A stretch of DNA of 64,000 nucleotides from IDS-8 sp036381215 (GCA_036381215.1 DASVDF010000079.1:1-64000), one strand, 5' to 3'. Counted from the first letter of the stretch, positions 33,006-41,964 are shown. Notes: generated from the letters alone by a model not told the origin. Program-made: numbers and translations.

Positions 33006-35140
33006 GCTATTGACCTCCCGGAATGCTGTCCCGCCGGTGCCGGATCCGCGCGCCTGCCGACGATCAGGGCATCCACCGCCACGCAGCCGCTCGCGCTGAC
33101 GATGACGGGGTTCATGTCGATCTCCTCGACGTCGTCGCGCAATGCGTGCACGACGGCGGAGAACAGCGCTGCCTGCCCGGCAAACGCGGCGACGTCGCAG
33201 GCTGGCTGCCCGCGCGCGCCGTCGAGCAGCGGACGGAGCTTCAGCCGGTCCATTCTGCGCCACGCCTCTGCCTTGTCAAACGGCGGCAGCAGGAAGGCGA
33301 CATCCTCCAGCACTTCGGCGTGCACGCCGCCGAAACCGAGCAGAACCACCGGCCCGAACTGCGGGTCGCGACGCGCCCCGAGCAGCATCTCGACGCCTTT
33401 ACCCCCCATGCGCGCGACGACCGCGCGCGGCCCCAGGCGCGCGGAGAGGTCGCGCCAGGCCGCTCTCAGCTCGCCCTCGTCGGCCAGGTTCAGGCGCACG
33501 CCGCCGCGCTCCGTCTTGTGCAGCAGTCCCGGCGCCGCGGACTTGAGGGCCACCGGGTAGCCGAGCGCCGCGCCTGCCGCAACCGCTTGCACGTCCGATT
33601 CGACCAGGCGGCACTGATTGACCGACAGTCCCGCCGCCGCGAACAGCGCAAGCGATTCGTATTCGAGCAGGGTCTCACCGTTGCGCAGGTGCTCCCGCCA
33701 GCTCGCGAGTCGCGCTGTTTCGACGTGCGGCGGCTCGGGCGGCGGCGCGGCCCGGCGGTCGCGGTGCTCGAAAAGCGCGCGCACGCCGCGGAGAAAGGAG
33801 GGCACGCCGTCCAGGACCGGGAACCCCTCGTGCGTGACCTGGACGACCTGATCGTCGGAGCCCGTCCCCTGGCGCGCGGCGACCAGCGCCACCGGCTTGC
33901 CGGAAGCGGCGTGCGCCTTGCGCATGTAATCGACGTAAGCGGGATAGATGACGCCGCCCGGTGCGCGGTCGTGCACTACCGCTCCCATCGCGGCGTTCGG
34001 GTCGCACAGCATGGCGGCGAGACTGTCGCTCATGACCTCGCCCGCGTTCTCGCCGCCGCGACTCCAGGCGTCCAGCGGGTTCACCGCGGGCAGCCCGGGG
34101 TCGAGCAGGCCCTCGAGCGCCCGCACCGTCTCCGGCGTGAGCTCCGCGAGCTCCACGCCCGCCGCTTCCGCAAGATCGACCATGAGCTGCCGCTCGCCGC
34201 CGGAGTCGTGCAGGCAGACGAGCCCGCCCGGCCCGGGCGGCGGCAGCTCCGCAAACAGGATCAGCGCCGTTGCGAGCTCGTCCATGTCGCGCACGCGGTG
34301 CACGCCGTAGCGCTCGAACAGGGCGTCGTAGGTCGCGTCGACGCCGGCCATCGCGCCGGAGTGCGATACGGTCAGGCGGGCCGCGCGTTCCGTGCGGCCA
34401 ACCTTCATCGCGACGATCGGAATGCCCTTCACTGCCGCTTTCCCGAGCGCGGCGCGAAAACCTTCGGGGTTGCGCGCGGTCTCGACGAACAGCCCGACGG
34501 CCCGCGTCTCCGGCAGGTCGAGCGCGAAATCGAGGTACTCGTCGATCGTGACGCCGAGCTCGTAGCCGGTCGAGACCGCGAGGTTGATGCGCAGCCGCTC
34601 GTCGCAATCGATGATGCCGCTCATTCCCGAGCCGGAGTGGCTGATGAGCGTCACGTTGCCCGGCGGCCGGTGCGTGCGGCTGTCGAAGCCGCAGGCCCAG
34701 ACCGAATCGCGCACGTTGTAGAACCCCATGCCGTTCGCACCGCACACCAGCAGGCCGGCGTCGCGGATCTTGCTCTGCACGCGCGCCTTCAGGTTCGGCG
34801 TCGTGTCCTCGTCCAGTACCAGCGGCGACATGAGCACCGCGGCGGGCACGCCGTGCGCGATGGCGTCGTCGAGCAGCGCCTCGACGCGGGTATCCGCGAC
34901 GCCGAAAATGACCAGGTCCGGCACCTCCGGCAGGTCGGCCAGCGCGCCGTAGCATTTCCGCCCTTGCAGCTCTGCGTAGCGCGGATTGATCGGGCAGACG
35001 GGTCCCGGGAACCCGCCCTTCAGCACATTCGTGAGTGCCCATTCCCCGAGGGAGCCCGTGCGGGCGGAGGCGCCGAGCACGGCGATGCTCCGCGGCCGGA
35101 GCAGGGGGTCGAGCCGGTGTTTCGGGCGGATCAACGTCAT
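33002..35140 (-). CDS. NDP-forming acyl-CoA synthetase (CoA-binding plus ATP-grasp)
   Basis: A 712-residue single-chain ligase that makes acyl-CoA from acid, ATP and CoA through a phosphohistidine. Domains in order are CoA-binding (RSIAVLGASARTGSLGEWAL), the central flavodoxin-like domain (VTLISHSGSGMSGII, and LTVSHSGAMAGVDATYDALF with the reactive His), and a C-terminal ATP-grasp (PVALKSAAPGLLHKTERGGV; EMLLGARRDPQFGPVVLLGFGG). Such synthetases act on small or aromatic acids. Position between the aldehyde dehydrogenase and the C1 transferase suggests it activates the acid made by the dehydrogenase. ATG at 35140. Confidence 0.92.
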   Translation of the reverse strand: MTLIRPKHRLDPLLRPRSIAVLGASARTGSLGEWALTNVLKGGFPGPVCPINPRYAELQGRKCYGALADLPEVPDLVIFGVADTRVEALLDDAIAHGVPAAVLMSPLVLDEDTTPNLKARVQSKIRDAGLLVCGANGMGFYNVRDSVWACGFDSRTHRPPGNVTLISHSGSGMSGIIDCDERLRINLAVSTGYELGVTIDEYLDFALDLPETRAVGLFVETARNPEGFRAALGKAAVKGIPIVAMKVGRTERAARLTVSHSGAMAGVDATYDALFERYGVHRVRDMDELATALILFAELPPPGPGGLVCLHDSGGERQLMVDLAEAAGVELAELTPETVRALEGLLDPGLPAVNPLDAWSRGGENAGEVMSDSLAAMLCDPNAAMGAVVHDRAPGGVIYPAYVDYMRKAHAASGKPVALVAARQGTGSDDQVVQVTHEGFPVLDGVPSFLRGVRALFEHRDRRAAPPPEPPHVETARLASWREHLRNGETLLEYESLALFAAAGLSVNQCRLVESDVQAVAAGAALGYPVALKSAAPGLLHKTERGGVRLNLADEGELRAAWRDLSARLGPRAVVARMGGKGVEMLLGARRDPQFGPVVLLGFGGVHAEVLEDVAFLLPPFDKAEAWRRMDRLKLRPLLDGARGQPACDVAAFAGQAALFSAVVHALRDDVEEIDMNPVIVSASGCVAVDALIVGRRADPAPAGQHSGRSIA

Positions 35141-35189
35141 GTCTCGCCGATCATGGTCAAGGCGAGCGGTACGCTCCTTCAGCGCCGTC

Positions 35190-36434
35190 TCAGTACGGGG
35201 CCGGCGGTGTGGCCCGCCGGCGCGGCGGATCCCAGAACGGCTTCTCGGCAATCGCGGCTTTCGCCATGACGCGCGACCAGTGCATCTCGCGCTGGTAATA
35301 GATTTCGACCAGGAGCTCGTTGCCGGGATCACCGTGCGGCGCCTCGACCGTGGCGATGGCGATGTTCTTCTTGCATACCGGGGACCAGCACGCCGAGGTC
35401 ACGAAGCCCACCTGCCGGCGGCGGCCGCGCAGCATGCGGTAGACATAGGAATGGTGCGCCGGCTTGTTGCCCTCGATGTCGAGCTTGACGAGCTGCCAGC
35501 GCGAGCCGCGGCGCTTCTCCTCGGCGAGCGCGCGCCGGCCGTTGAAGTTCGGTTTCTTGAAATCGACGAGCCACTCGAGCCCGAGCTCGAACGGTGAGCG
35601 CGAGCGGCCGGGGCGCACCGTGCTCTCGGCCGGCAGGAAATCGACGCCGGCCGTGAGGAAGCCGGCCTCGATGCGCGCGAGGTCGAGCGCCTCCGTGCCG
35701 ATCGCGCGGATGCCGTGCAGGCGCCCGGCCTCGAACAGCGCGTCCCACAGCTCGAGCGCGCGCCCGGCTTCTATCCAGAGCTCGTAACCCAGATCGCCGG
35801 TGAACCCGGTGCGCGAGACCATGAGCTCGCTGCCCGCGAAGTCGAAGTGCGTAAGACCGAACGGCTTCAGTTCCTCGATGCCCTCGAGCCCGAGATTCTT
35901 CATCACACTGAAGGACGTCGGACCCTGCACGGCGAGCGCGGCGATGTCGCCCGTTTCCTCGACGATCGCGACGTCGAGCCCGATGGCGGCGGCCGTCAGC
36001 CATGCGAGGTGCCGTTCCTGGGAGCAGAGCCGGTATTCGCCCTCGCGCAGGTGGAAGATCGTGCCGTCGTCGATCACCTGGCCGCGGTCGTCGCACCACA
36101 CCGCGTAGGCCACGCGTCCCGGCTTCACCTTCTGCATGTCCCGCGTGACCAGCCGATCGATGTAGGCGAGGGAATCCGGCCCCTTGATGCGGTACTTGGT
36201 CATCGGCGTGAGATCGAACACGCCGGTGCTGTTGCGAATGGAAAAGTATTCGAGATCGGCGTCGTACAGCGCATCCGGCGTCGTGTATCCCTTCCACTCG
36301 TGCCAGGCGTTCAGCCGATCGAGCTCGTTGAGGCGCGGCCAGAACGGCGTGCGCAGCCGCCCCTGCGGGACGGCGGCAATTTCGGCCTGCGCCTTGACGG
36401 CGGTGTTTTGAGCGTCATTCATAACGGCACCCAT
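35190..36434 (-). CDS. GcvT/DmdA-like aminomethyltransferase (folate-dependent demethylase candidate)
   Basis: A 414-residue protein of the glycine-cleavage T family. It has the folate-binding fold: SIRNSTGVFDLTPMTKYRIKG, DRLVTRDMQKVKPGRVAYAVW, MVSRTGFTGDLGYELWI and GTEALDLARIEAGF, with a C-terminal barrel (QVGFVTSACWSP). It is not the glycine-cleavage protein itself, since no gcvP or gcvH is present. Homologues demethylate DMSP, sarcosine-type amines or aryl methyl ethers. The ATG at 36434 overlaps the stop of the preceding flavoprotein gene (TGATG). An internal ATG at 36422 is the alternative. Confidence 0.85.
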   Translation of the reverse strand: MGAVMNDAQNTAVKAQAEIAAVPQGRLRTPFWPRLNELDRLNAWHEWKGYTTPDALYDADLEYFSIRNSTGVFDLTPMTKYRIKGPDSLAYIDRLVTRDMQKVKPGRVAYAVWCDDRGQVIDDGTIFHLREGEYRLCSQERHLAWLTAAAIGLDVAIVEETGDIAALAVQGPTSFSVMKNLGLEGIEELKPFGLTHFDFAGSELMVSRTGFTGDLGYELWIEAGRALELWDALFEAGRLHGIRAIGTEALDLARIEAGFLTAGVDFLPAESTVRPGRSRSPFELGLEWLVDFKKPNFNGRRALAEEKRRGSRWQLVKLDIEGNKPAHHSYVYRMLRGRRRQVGFVTSACWSPVCKKNIAIATVEAPHGDPGNELLVEIYYQREMHWSRVMAKAAIAEKPFWDPPRRRATPPAPY

Positions 36435-37978
36435 CAGGCGGGTTTCTGCTGCTTCAGGATTATGCGCGCGGCATTGCGCCCGCACGCGCCGCTGATGCCG
36501 CCGCCGGGGTGCGTGCCGGCGCCGCAGAGCCAGAGGCCGTCGAGCGGCATACGGTATTGTGCGGCGCCGGGCACCGGGCGCACGAACAGGAACTGGTCCA
36601 GCGTGAGCTCGGCATGATGCCAGTGGCCGCCGCTGATGCCGAACTCGGCTTCGATGTCGGCCGGCGAGAGCAACTCCGCCGCGACGATGCGTCCCGGCAG
36701 GTCCGGCGCGTACGCGGCGATCGTCTCGATCGCGCGCTTCTTGAGCGCTTCGCGCGCGGCGTCCGACCAGCCTGCCTTGAGCTGATAGGGCGCGTACTGC
36801 ACGATCGCGGACAGCACGTGCTTGCCGGTCGGCGCGAGCGACGCGTCGCGGAAGCTCGGCACGGTGATCTCGAGCACGGGTTCCGGCGACATCTCCCCGT
36901 ACTTCGCCGGGTTGAAGGCACGCTCGACGTAATCGGCGTCCGGAGCGATCAGCAAGCGGTCACCCAGCTCCTTGCGCTCGAGGCCGTCGAATGCCGGCAG
37001 CCCGTCGAGCGCGAGGTGCAGCTTCGCCGCGTTGCCGCGCGAGCGCAGGTTCGCGATGCGCCGCGTGAACCCGGTCTCGAGGTGCCGGCTGCCCACGAGC
37101 CCGAGCAGCGTGCGCTTCGGGTCGGCGTTAGACACGATCGTCCAGCTCGAGAACGTCTCGCCGTTTTCCGTCTCCACGCCCGCCGCGCGGCCGTTATCTA
37201 CCACGATCCGGCGCACCGGCATCCCGGTACGGATCGTCACGCCGTGACCGCGGGCGCACTGTGCGAGCGCCTCGGCCACCGCGCCCATCCCGCCCGCGGG
37301 CAGGCTCGCGCGGCCGTGGTCGCCGCAGAGGCGGTAAAGATAAGTCAGGATAGTGTTCGGCGAGCGCGGGCCGAGATGCGTGCCGAGCACGGCATCCAGG
37401 GACACCGCGCCCTTGAGCAGCGGGCTCTGGAACCGTTCCTCCACCTCGTCGTAGATGTTCATGCCGATGAGGCGCAGGAATTCGCGCATCTCCTCGCGTC
37501 CGAGCCGGCGCAAATCCAGGCCGAGCTCGGCGAGCGTGAGCACGTCGCGTCTGGTGCCGTTCGCGAGCCGCGGCGGAATGCGGTTGAGGTACTTGGCGAG
37601 CAGGTCCGCGAAGCGCGTCATGCGGCGGTGGAAGTCCCGCCACTGCGCCTGGTCCGCGTCGTCCACCCCCTCCACGCGCGCACCGTTCAGGCGCACGTGC
37701 CGCCCGTCGCGCGACAGCGCGATGGTCGAGAGACCTTCCGCTGCGCGCGGCAGGCTGATGCCCAGCTCGCCCACGACCTCTGGCTGCACCTGGTAGAGCA
37801 GGTGTGCGCAGGCGGAAACGGTGAAGCCCTCGGCAAACCGGCGCGTCCGCGCGGCGCCGCCGACCTCGTCGGCCGCTTCGAGCACCAGCACTTTCCTGCC
37901 GGCGCGCCCGAGCAGGGCGGCGCACACGAGCCCGTTGTGCCCGGCACCGACCACGATGGCGTCGTATCGCTCAGTCAT
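36434..37978 (-). CDS. Phytoene-desaturase-like FAD oxidoreductase, copy 2
   Basis: A 514-residue flavoprotein related to the copies at 28629 and 37971. The FAD site is YDAIVVGAGHNGLVCAALLGRAG with VLEAADEVGGAARTRRF. GGMGAVAEALAQCARGHGV lies mid-protein and LWLCGAGTHPGGGISGACGRNAA at the C-terminus. It overlaps the upstream copy 3 by 8 bp and the downstream GcvT-like gene by 3 bp, so all three are probably made together. Two adjacent copies suggest a heterodimer or two successive oxidations. The substrate is unknown. Confidence 0.87.
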   Translation of the reverse strand: MTERYDAIVVGAGHNGLVCAALLGRAGRKVLVLEAADEVGGAARTRRFAEGFTVSACAHLLYQVQPEVVGELGISLPRAAEGLSTIALSRDGRHVRLNGARVEGVDDADQAQWRDFHRRMTRFADLLAKYLNRIPPRLANGTRRDVLTLAELGLDLRRLGREEMREFLRLIGMNIYDEVEERFQSPLLKGAVSLDAVLGTHLGPRSPNTILTYLYRLCGDHGRASLPAGGMGAVAEALAQCARGHGVTIRTGMPVRRIVVDNGRAAGVETENGETFSSWTIVSNADPKRTLLGLVGSRHLETGFTRRIANLRSRGNAAKLHLALDGLPAFDGLERKELGDRLLIAPDADYVERAFNPAKYGEMSPEPVLEITVPSFRDASLAPTGKHVLSAIVQYAPYQLKAGWSDAAREALKKRAIETIAAYAPDLPGRIVAAELLSPADIEAEFGISGGHWHHAELTLDQFLFVRPVPGAAQYRMPLDGLWLCGAGTHPGGGISGACGRNAARIILKQQKPA

Positions 37979-39587
37979 CGCCGAAGTTCTCCGGTACGGT
38001 GTTGTTGCGCTTCAGGTCGAGCAGGATCTCGCGCGCGGCGTTGGCACCCGGCGCCGCCATGACGCCGCCGCCCGGGTGCGTGCTGGAGGCGCACAGGTAC
38101 AACCCGCCCACCGGCCCGCGGTATTGCGCGTAGCCCGGCACCGGGCGATTGAAGAGCAGCTGGTCCATCGTCAGCTCGCCGTGGAAGATGTTGCCTTCCG
38201 AAAGGCCCGCTTCGCGCTCGATGTCCTCGGGCGTGCGGATCTCGACGTGCAGGATCAGGTCCTTGAAGTCGGGGCTGTATTTCGCGATCTGGTCGATGAC
38301 GGTCTTGCCGAACGCCTGGCGCTGCTCGTCCGTCCACGGCTGCCCTTTCACGCGATACGGGCAGTACTGGACGAAGCAGCTCATGAAGTGCTTGCCGGGA
38401 GGCGCCATCGTGGGATCCGTCACGGTGGGGATCACCATGTCGACGTACGGATCCTGCGACCACGTGCCGTCCTTCCAGTCGTCGTAGGCGCGCTCCATGC
38501 GCTCCATCGAATCGATGAAGTGCATGTCGCCGTCGAGCAGCGGATTGTTCTTCGGCAGCGCCGGGAAGGTCGGCATGCCGTCGAGCGCGATGTTGAGCTT
38601 GCCGGACGAGCCGCGGATCTTGAAATTCTGCACCCGTCGGTAGAACGCCGGCGGCAGGTCTTTCTCGTCCATGCACTCCAGGAACGTGCGTTTCACGTCC
38701 ATGGCGGAGACCACGATCTTCGCGTCGATCTCCTCGCCGGTCGTTAGGGCGACGCCTTTGACGCGCCCGTTGCGCACGACAATCTGCTCGACGCCCGCGT
38801 CGGTCCGGAGCTCGCCCCCGTACGACTGGAAGGCGCCGGCCATCGATTTCGAAACCGCGCCCATCCCGCCGCGCGCGTAGCCCCACGAGCCGACGTTGCC
38901 GTCCACCTCGCCCATGTAATGGTGCAGCAGCACGTACGCGGTGCCGGGAGAATGGATGCCGAGCGCCGTGCCGATGATGCCGCTACCCGAGAGTGCGGCC
39001 TTGATCACGTCGGTCTCGAAGTACTCGTCGAGGTATTCCGCGACGCTCATCGTCCAGAAGCGGATCGTCTCCTGCATCCGCTCCTCGCCCATCTCGAAGA
39101 AGCGGCGGCCGAGAAGGGCCAGCTCCTTGAGGTCGCGCGGCTTGAACGAGGTCGGGTCGGGCGGCGTGCGCAGCAGGAACTCGCGGATGAAACGCGTCTG
39201 CCGCATCACGTCGGAGGAGTAACGCTGATAGGCGTCCGCGTCGTGCTTCGAAAAACGTGCGTACTCGCGGTGCGCCACTTCGGTATCCCAGTACGAGCCG
39301 AAGTAGCCGCCGTTCTCGAGGAACGTCACTCCCCCGCCGTACGGCGTTACCTGCAGGCCGTGCCGGTGCAGCTCGAGCGCGCGGAAAATCTCCGGCCTGA
39401 GCAGCGAGCAGACGTAGGAGCAGTTGGAGTAGATCCAGTCCTTGTAGAGATTCCGGCTGACGGCCGCGCCGCCGATGTAATCGTTCTTCTCGAGGCAGAG
39501 GACGTCGAGACCCGCCTTGGCGAGGAAGGCCGCGTTGGTCAGGCCGTTGTGGCCCGCCCCGACGACGATGGCATCATAGGTTTTCAT
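37971..39587 (-). CDS. Phytoene-desaturase-like FAD oxidoreductase, copy 3
   Basis: A 538-residue flavoprotein and the first gene of the five-gene operon. The FAD site is YDAIVVGAGHNGLTNAAFLAKAG with the acidic CLEKNDYIGGAAVSR. The middle has GYARGGMGAVSKSMAGAFQSYGGEL. The C-terminus has LYLCASSTHPGGGVMAAPGANAA, where CASS replaces the CGAG of the other two copies. Its length is closest to copy 1. ATG at 39587 has a 117-bp gap upstream that contains the terminator of the aminotransferase gene, so a promoter for the operon should lie there. Confidence 0.87.
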   Translation of the reverse strand: MKTYDAIVVGAGHNGLTNAAFLAKAGLDVLCLEKNDYIGGAAVSRNLYKDWIYSNCSYVCSLLRPEIFRALELHRHGLQVTPYGGGVTFLENGGYFGSYWDTEVAHREYARFSKHDADAYQRYSSDVMRQTRFIREFLLRTPPDPTSFKPRDLKELALLGRRFFEMGEERMQETIRFWTMSVAEYLDEYFETDVIKAALSGSGIIGTALGIHSPGTAYVLLHHYMGEVDGNVGSWGYARGGMGAVSKSMAGAFQSYGGELRTDAGVEQIVVRNGRVKGVALTTGEEIDAKIVVSAMDVKRTFLECMDEKDLPPAFYRRVQNFKIRGSSGKLNIALDGMPTFPALPKNNPLLDGDMHFIDSMERMERAYDDWKDGTWSQDPYVDMVIPTVTDPTMAPPGKHFMSCFVQYCPYRVKGQPWTDEQRQAFGKTVIDQIAKYSPDFKDLILHVEIRTPEDIEREAGLSEGNIFHGELTMDQLLFNRPVPGYAQYRGPVGGLYLCASSTHPGGGVMAAPGANAAREILLDLKRNNTVPENFGDD

Positions 39588-39654
39588 CGAGTGAGATAGC
39601 CCCCGGGCTCAGAGCCGGCGTCGCCGGCCGCAAGCGGATGCGATCCGCAGAACG

Positions 39655-39690
39655 TGAAAAGCGGCGGCCTCGCGACCACCGCTTCTCAAC
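39655..39690 (-). terminator. Terminator of the HemL-like aminotransferase gene
   Basis: On the minus strand AAGCGGTGG and CCGCCGCTT (39684-39676 and 39667-39659, one G-T pair) enclose an 8-nt loop, followed by TTCAC within TTTTCAC. It lies 21 bp past the aminotransferase stop. Confidence 0.65.
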
Positions 39691-39704
39691 GTGAAGCATC
39701 GGTA

Positions 39705-41039
39705 TTATGCCGTGTAGACGCGGCTGCTGTCGCTCGGCAGTTTCTTCAAAGTAATGTCTACCGCGCGCTCGAATTTGTCCAGGGTTTCCTCCAGACATTT
39801 CACATCATGAGCTTCACAAATGAACCACGGCTCGCGTGAATCCGGCTCGACGAGCACGCCGAGCTCATGCAGCTCCGGCGCCAGAGTGTCGTAGAACTCG
39901 TAATCGGTGTTCACCCAGTCGCGATAGTCGCGGGGCGGCTTTTCGCTGAAGAAAAGCCCCGTCATGGACGGGTGGCCGACGAAGCAGTGGGCGATGCCGC
40001 GAGCGGAAAGGATTTTCCTGAGTCCGGCCTGCAGACGACGCCCGTAGCTCTCGATCGTCGCCAGCGCGTCCGTCTCCTCGAGAATCTGGAGGGTGCGGTT
40101 CGCCGCGGCGAGCGACACCGAGTGAGCGGTGAACGTGCCGCCGTGCACGACCCGCTCGCCGACACAGCGCATGATGTCTTCGCGCCCCGCAACGACGGCG
40201 ATCGGATAACCGTTCCCCATGGCCTTGGCAAAAGTGCAGAGGTCGGCCTTGACGCCCAGAAGGTCCTGGACACCGCCTTTCGCCACGCGAAACCCGGTCT
40301 TCACCTCGTCCACGATCAGCACGACGCCGTAGCGGTCGCACAGCCAGCGCACGTCGCTGAGATACTCGCGCGTGGCGGTCAGCCCGCAGCAGTTGCCCAT
40401 GATCGGCTCGATGAGGAACGTGCCGATGTCGGCGGCATGCCGCTTCAGGACGTCCTCCACCGCGTTCGCGTCATTCAGCGGCACGCTGTAGAACAGCGAT
40501 TTCAGCAGCGACGGGACGCCTTCGCCGTACGGGCGGATCTCGGGCTCGCCGCGTTTCGGGGTCCAGTCCTCGACGTCGGCGTACCACATCACTTCGCTGA
40601 AAACCCCGTGGTAGCCCCCTTGGACCACGATGTGCCGGTCCTTGCCCGTCCAGGCGCGCGCGATACGCATCGCCGCCATGACGGCCTCGGTGCCGGAGTT
40701 CGAGAAACGGATCAGCTCCGCGGCGGGAACCATGCGGTGGATGCGCTCGGCCGTCTCGTATTCGAGCTCGGTGGCGAGCGCGAACACGCCCCCGATCTCC
40801 ATGCCTTCGCGGGCGGCGGCGTCCACCCGGGGATCGGCGTAGCCGAGGATGCAGGGCCCGTAGGCCAGGCGGTAATCGATGTATTCGTTGCCGTCGATGT
40901 CCCGGAGCCGTGCGCCCTTTGCGTGCTGCACGTACAGCGTCCGGTCGTCGCCCCAGTAGCGGAAATTGGAAGAAACGCCGAGGGGCAGGCGGGTGCTGGC
41001 TTTGCGGAAATGATTATTGGAGTTGGTGAGACACCTCAT
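39705..41039 (-). CDS. HemL-like class III aminotransferase/aminomutase
   Basis: A 444-residue PLP enzyme with closest look to glutamate-1-semialdehyde 2,1-aminomutase. The PLP lysine is in FAKAMGNGYPIA near residue 270. FSNSGTEAVMAAMRIARA, GGYHGVFSE, VLIVDEVKTGFR (the Asp contacting the ring nitrogen) and HGGTFTAHSVSLAAA are all present. It lies with catabolic genes rather than haem genes, so a catabolic transaminase or aminomutase role is more likely than haem synthesis. A palindrome 61 bp upstream is a likely TetR site. ATG at 41039. Confidence 0.87.
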   Translation of the reverse strand: MRCLTNSNNHFRKASTRLPLGVSSNFRYWGDDRTLYVQHAKGARLRDIDGNEYIDYRLAYGPCILGYADPRVDAAAREGMEIGGVFALATELEYETAERIHRMVPAAELIRFSNSGTEAVMAAMRIARAWTGKDRHIVVQGGYHGVFSEVMWYADVEDWTPKRGEPEIRPYGEGVPSLLKSLFYSVPLNDANAVEDVLKRHAADIGTFLIEPIMGNCCGLTATREYLSDVRWLCDRYGVVLIVDEVKTGFRVAKGGVQDLLGVKADLCTFAKAMGNGYPIAVVAGREDIMRCVGERVVHGGTFTAHSVSLAAANRTLQILEETDALATIESYGRRLQAGLRKILSARGIAHCFVGHPSMTGLFFSEKPPRDYRDWVNTDYEFYDTLAPELHELGVLVEPDSREPWFICEAHDVKCLEETLDKFERAVDITLKKLPSDSSRVYTA

Positions 41040-41099
41040 AAAACCTCCGATTCAAGTGGCCCCAGCATGGCACGGGACAGGCCTCCAGGTCCAGAAAAA

Positions 41100-41117
41100 T
41101 GAATGAACGGTCATTCA
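41100..41117. promoter_or_regulatory. Palindromic operator for the divergent TetR-family regulator
   Basis: TGAATGAACGGTCATTCA is an 18-bp palindrome with only the central pair positions unmatched. Shape and sequence (TGAATGA-N4-TCATTCA) are typical TetR-family sites. It lies between the aminotransferase start (41039) and the TetR gene (41326), placed to control both. Confidence 0.65.
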
Positions 41118-41217
41118 GAATGTGGCAGGATGCGGGTTCCGGTCAGGGGCGGGGCTGCCTTTGAGGCGCTGTTTGCGCAAGAATGCGCGGGCGGGCCCGG
41201 CGGCGGGACACAGGGAT

Positions 41218-41301
41218 CGATATGGGGTCGAACCGAATTTTTCGTGCGATCCTGGCCCGCGCCTCATAGCGTGGCGCAAAATTCGGTTCGACCCCATATC
41301 G
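41218..41301. repeat. Hairpin repeat of the GGGGTCGAACCGA family (copy 2)
   Basis: Arms 41218-41240 and 41279-41301 are perfect 23-bp inverted repeats containing ATGGGGTCGAACCGAATTT, around a 38-bp loop. Copy 1 at 10252 shares the core but not the loop. It lies directly upstream of the TetR gene, whose ribosome site GGGAGGA begins at 41313. Confidence 0.8.
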
Positions 41302-41325
41302 ACCCCATAATCGGGAGGATACGGA

Positions 41326-41955
41326 ATGGCGGTCGCAGCAGCGAAGAGCAGCCGCCGCACGGCGACTCGCGAGGAACGCCGGCAGCAGCTCATTCTTGCA
41401 ACCATCAAATGCATTTCGAGAAAGGGACTCGGCAGCGTCACGCTGGGCGACGTCGCGCAGGAAGCCGGCCTGTCACAAGGCATCGTCAACCTGCACTTCA
41501 CCAGCAAGGAGAACCTGCTGAACGAGACGCTCCAGTACCTCGCGGAGGATTACAAGGCGCAATTCGATGCGACGCTGGAGAAATCCGGCCCGGAACCGGC
41601 GGAGAAGCTGCTCGCGATGATGGAGATGGACCTGAAGCCTTCGATCTGCGATCGCCAGAAGCTCGCCGTATGGTTCGCGTTCTGGGGTGAGGTCAAGGCC
41701 GTGCCGACCTACCAGAAGATCTGCGAGGCCTACGATCGCGGCTACGACGAAGCGATCCGGGGGCTCTGCCAGGCGGTCATCGACGAGGGCGGCTACCAGC
41801 ACGTCAGCGCGCAGCTCGTGACCGATGCGCTGTCCTCGATGACCGACGGCTTGTGGCTGTCGTATCTCGTGAGCCCTCGTGGCTTCGATCGCGAGGAGGC
41901 GATGGACGCGGTGTACAGCTACCTGCGCGCAGTCTTCCCCGAGCATTACGAATAG
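41326..41955 (+). CDS. TetR-family regulator, BetI-like
   Basis: A 209-residue repressor. The N-terminal HTH (residues ~20-65) contains GSVTLGDVAQEAGLSQGIVNLHF. The ligand domain contains AVWFAFWGEVKAVPTYQKIC and SMTDGLWLSYLV, close to BetI, the choline/betaine regulator. That resemblance hints at a quaternary or methylated amine as inducer, but this is inference. ATG at 41326 has a strong ribosome site (GGGAGGATACGG). It is divergent from the aminotransferase and runs into the acyl-CoA dehydrogenase 9 bp later. Confidence 0.9.
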   Translation: MAVAAAKSSRRTATREERRQQLILATIKCISRKGLGSVTLGDVAQEAGLSQGIVNLHFTSKENLLNETLQYLAEDYKAQFDATLEKSGPEPAEKLLAMMEMDLKPSICDRQKLAVWFAFWGEVKAVPTYQKICEAYDRGYDEAIRGLCQAVIDEGGYQHVSAQLVTDALSSMTDGLWLSYLVSPRGFDREEAMDAVYSYLRAVFPEHYE

Positions 41956-41964
41956 GATGACGGT

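Noticed and set aside
35190..36434. Glycine-cleavage T protein gcvT
   Set aside because: No gcvH or gcvP is present, the protein is longer than GcvT, and it is coupled to flavoprotein genes.
39705..41039. hemL for haem biosynthesis
   Set aside because: The fold and motifs fit, but the setting is catabolic with a TetR operator, so a dedicated haem role is not supported by context.
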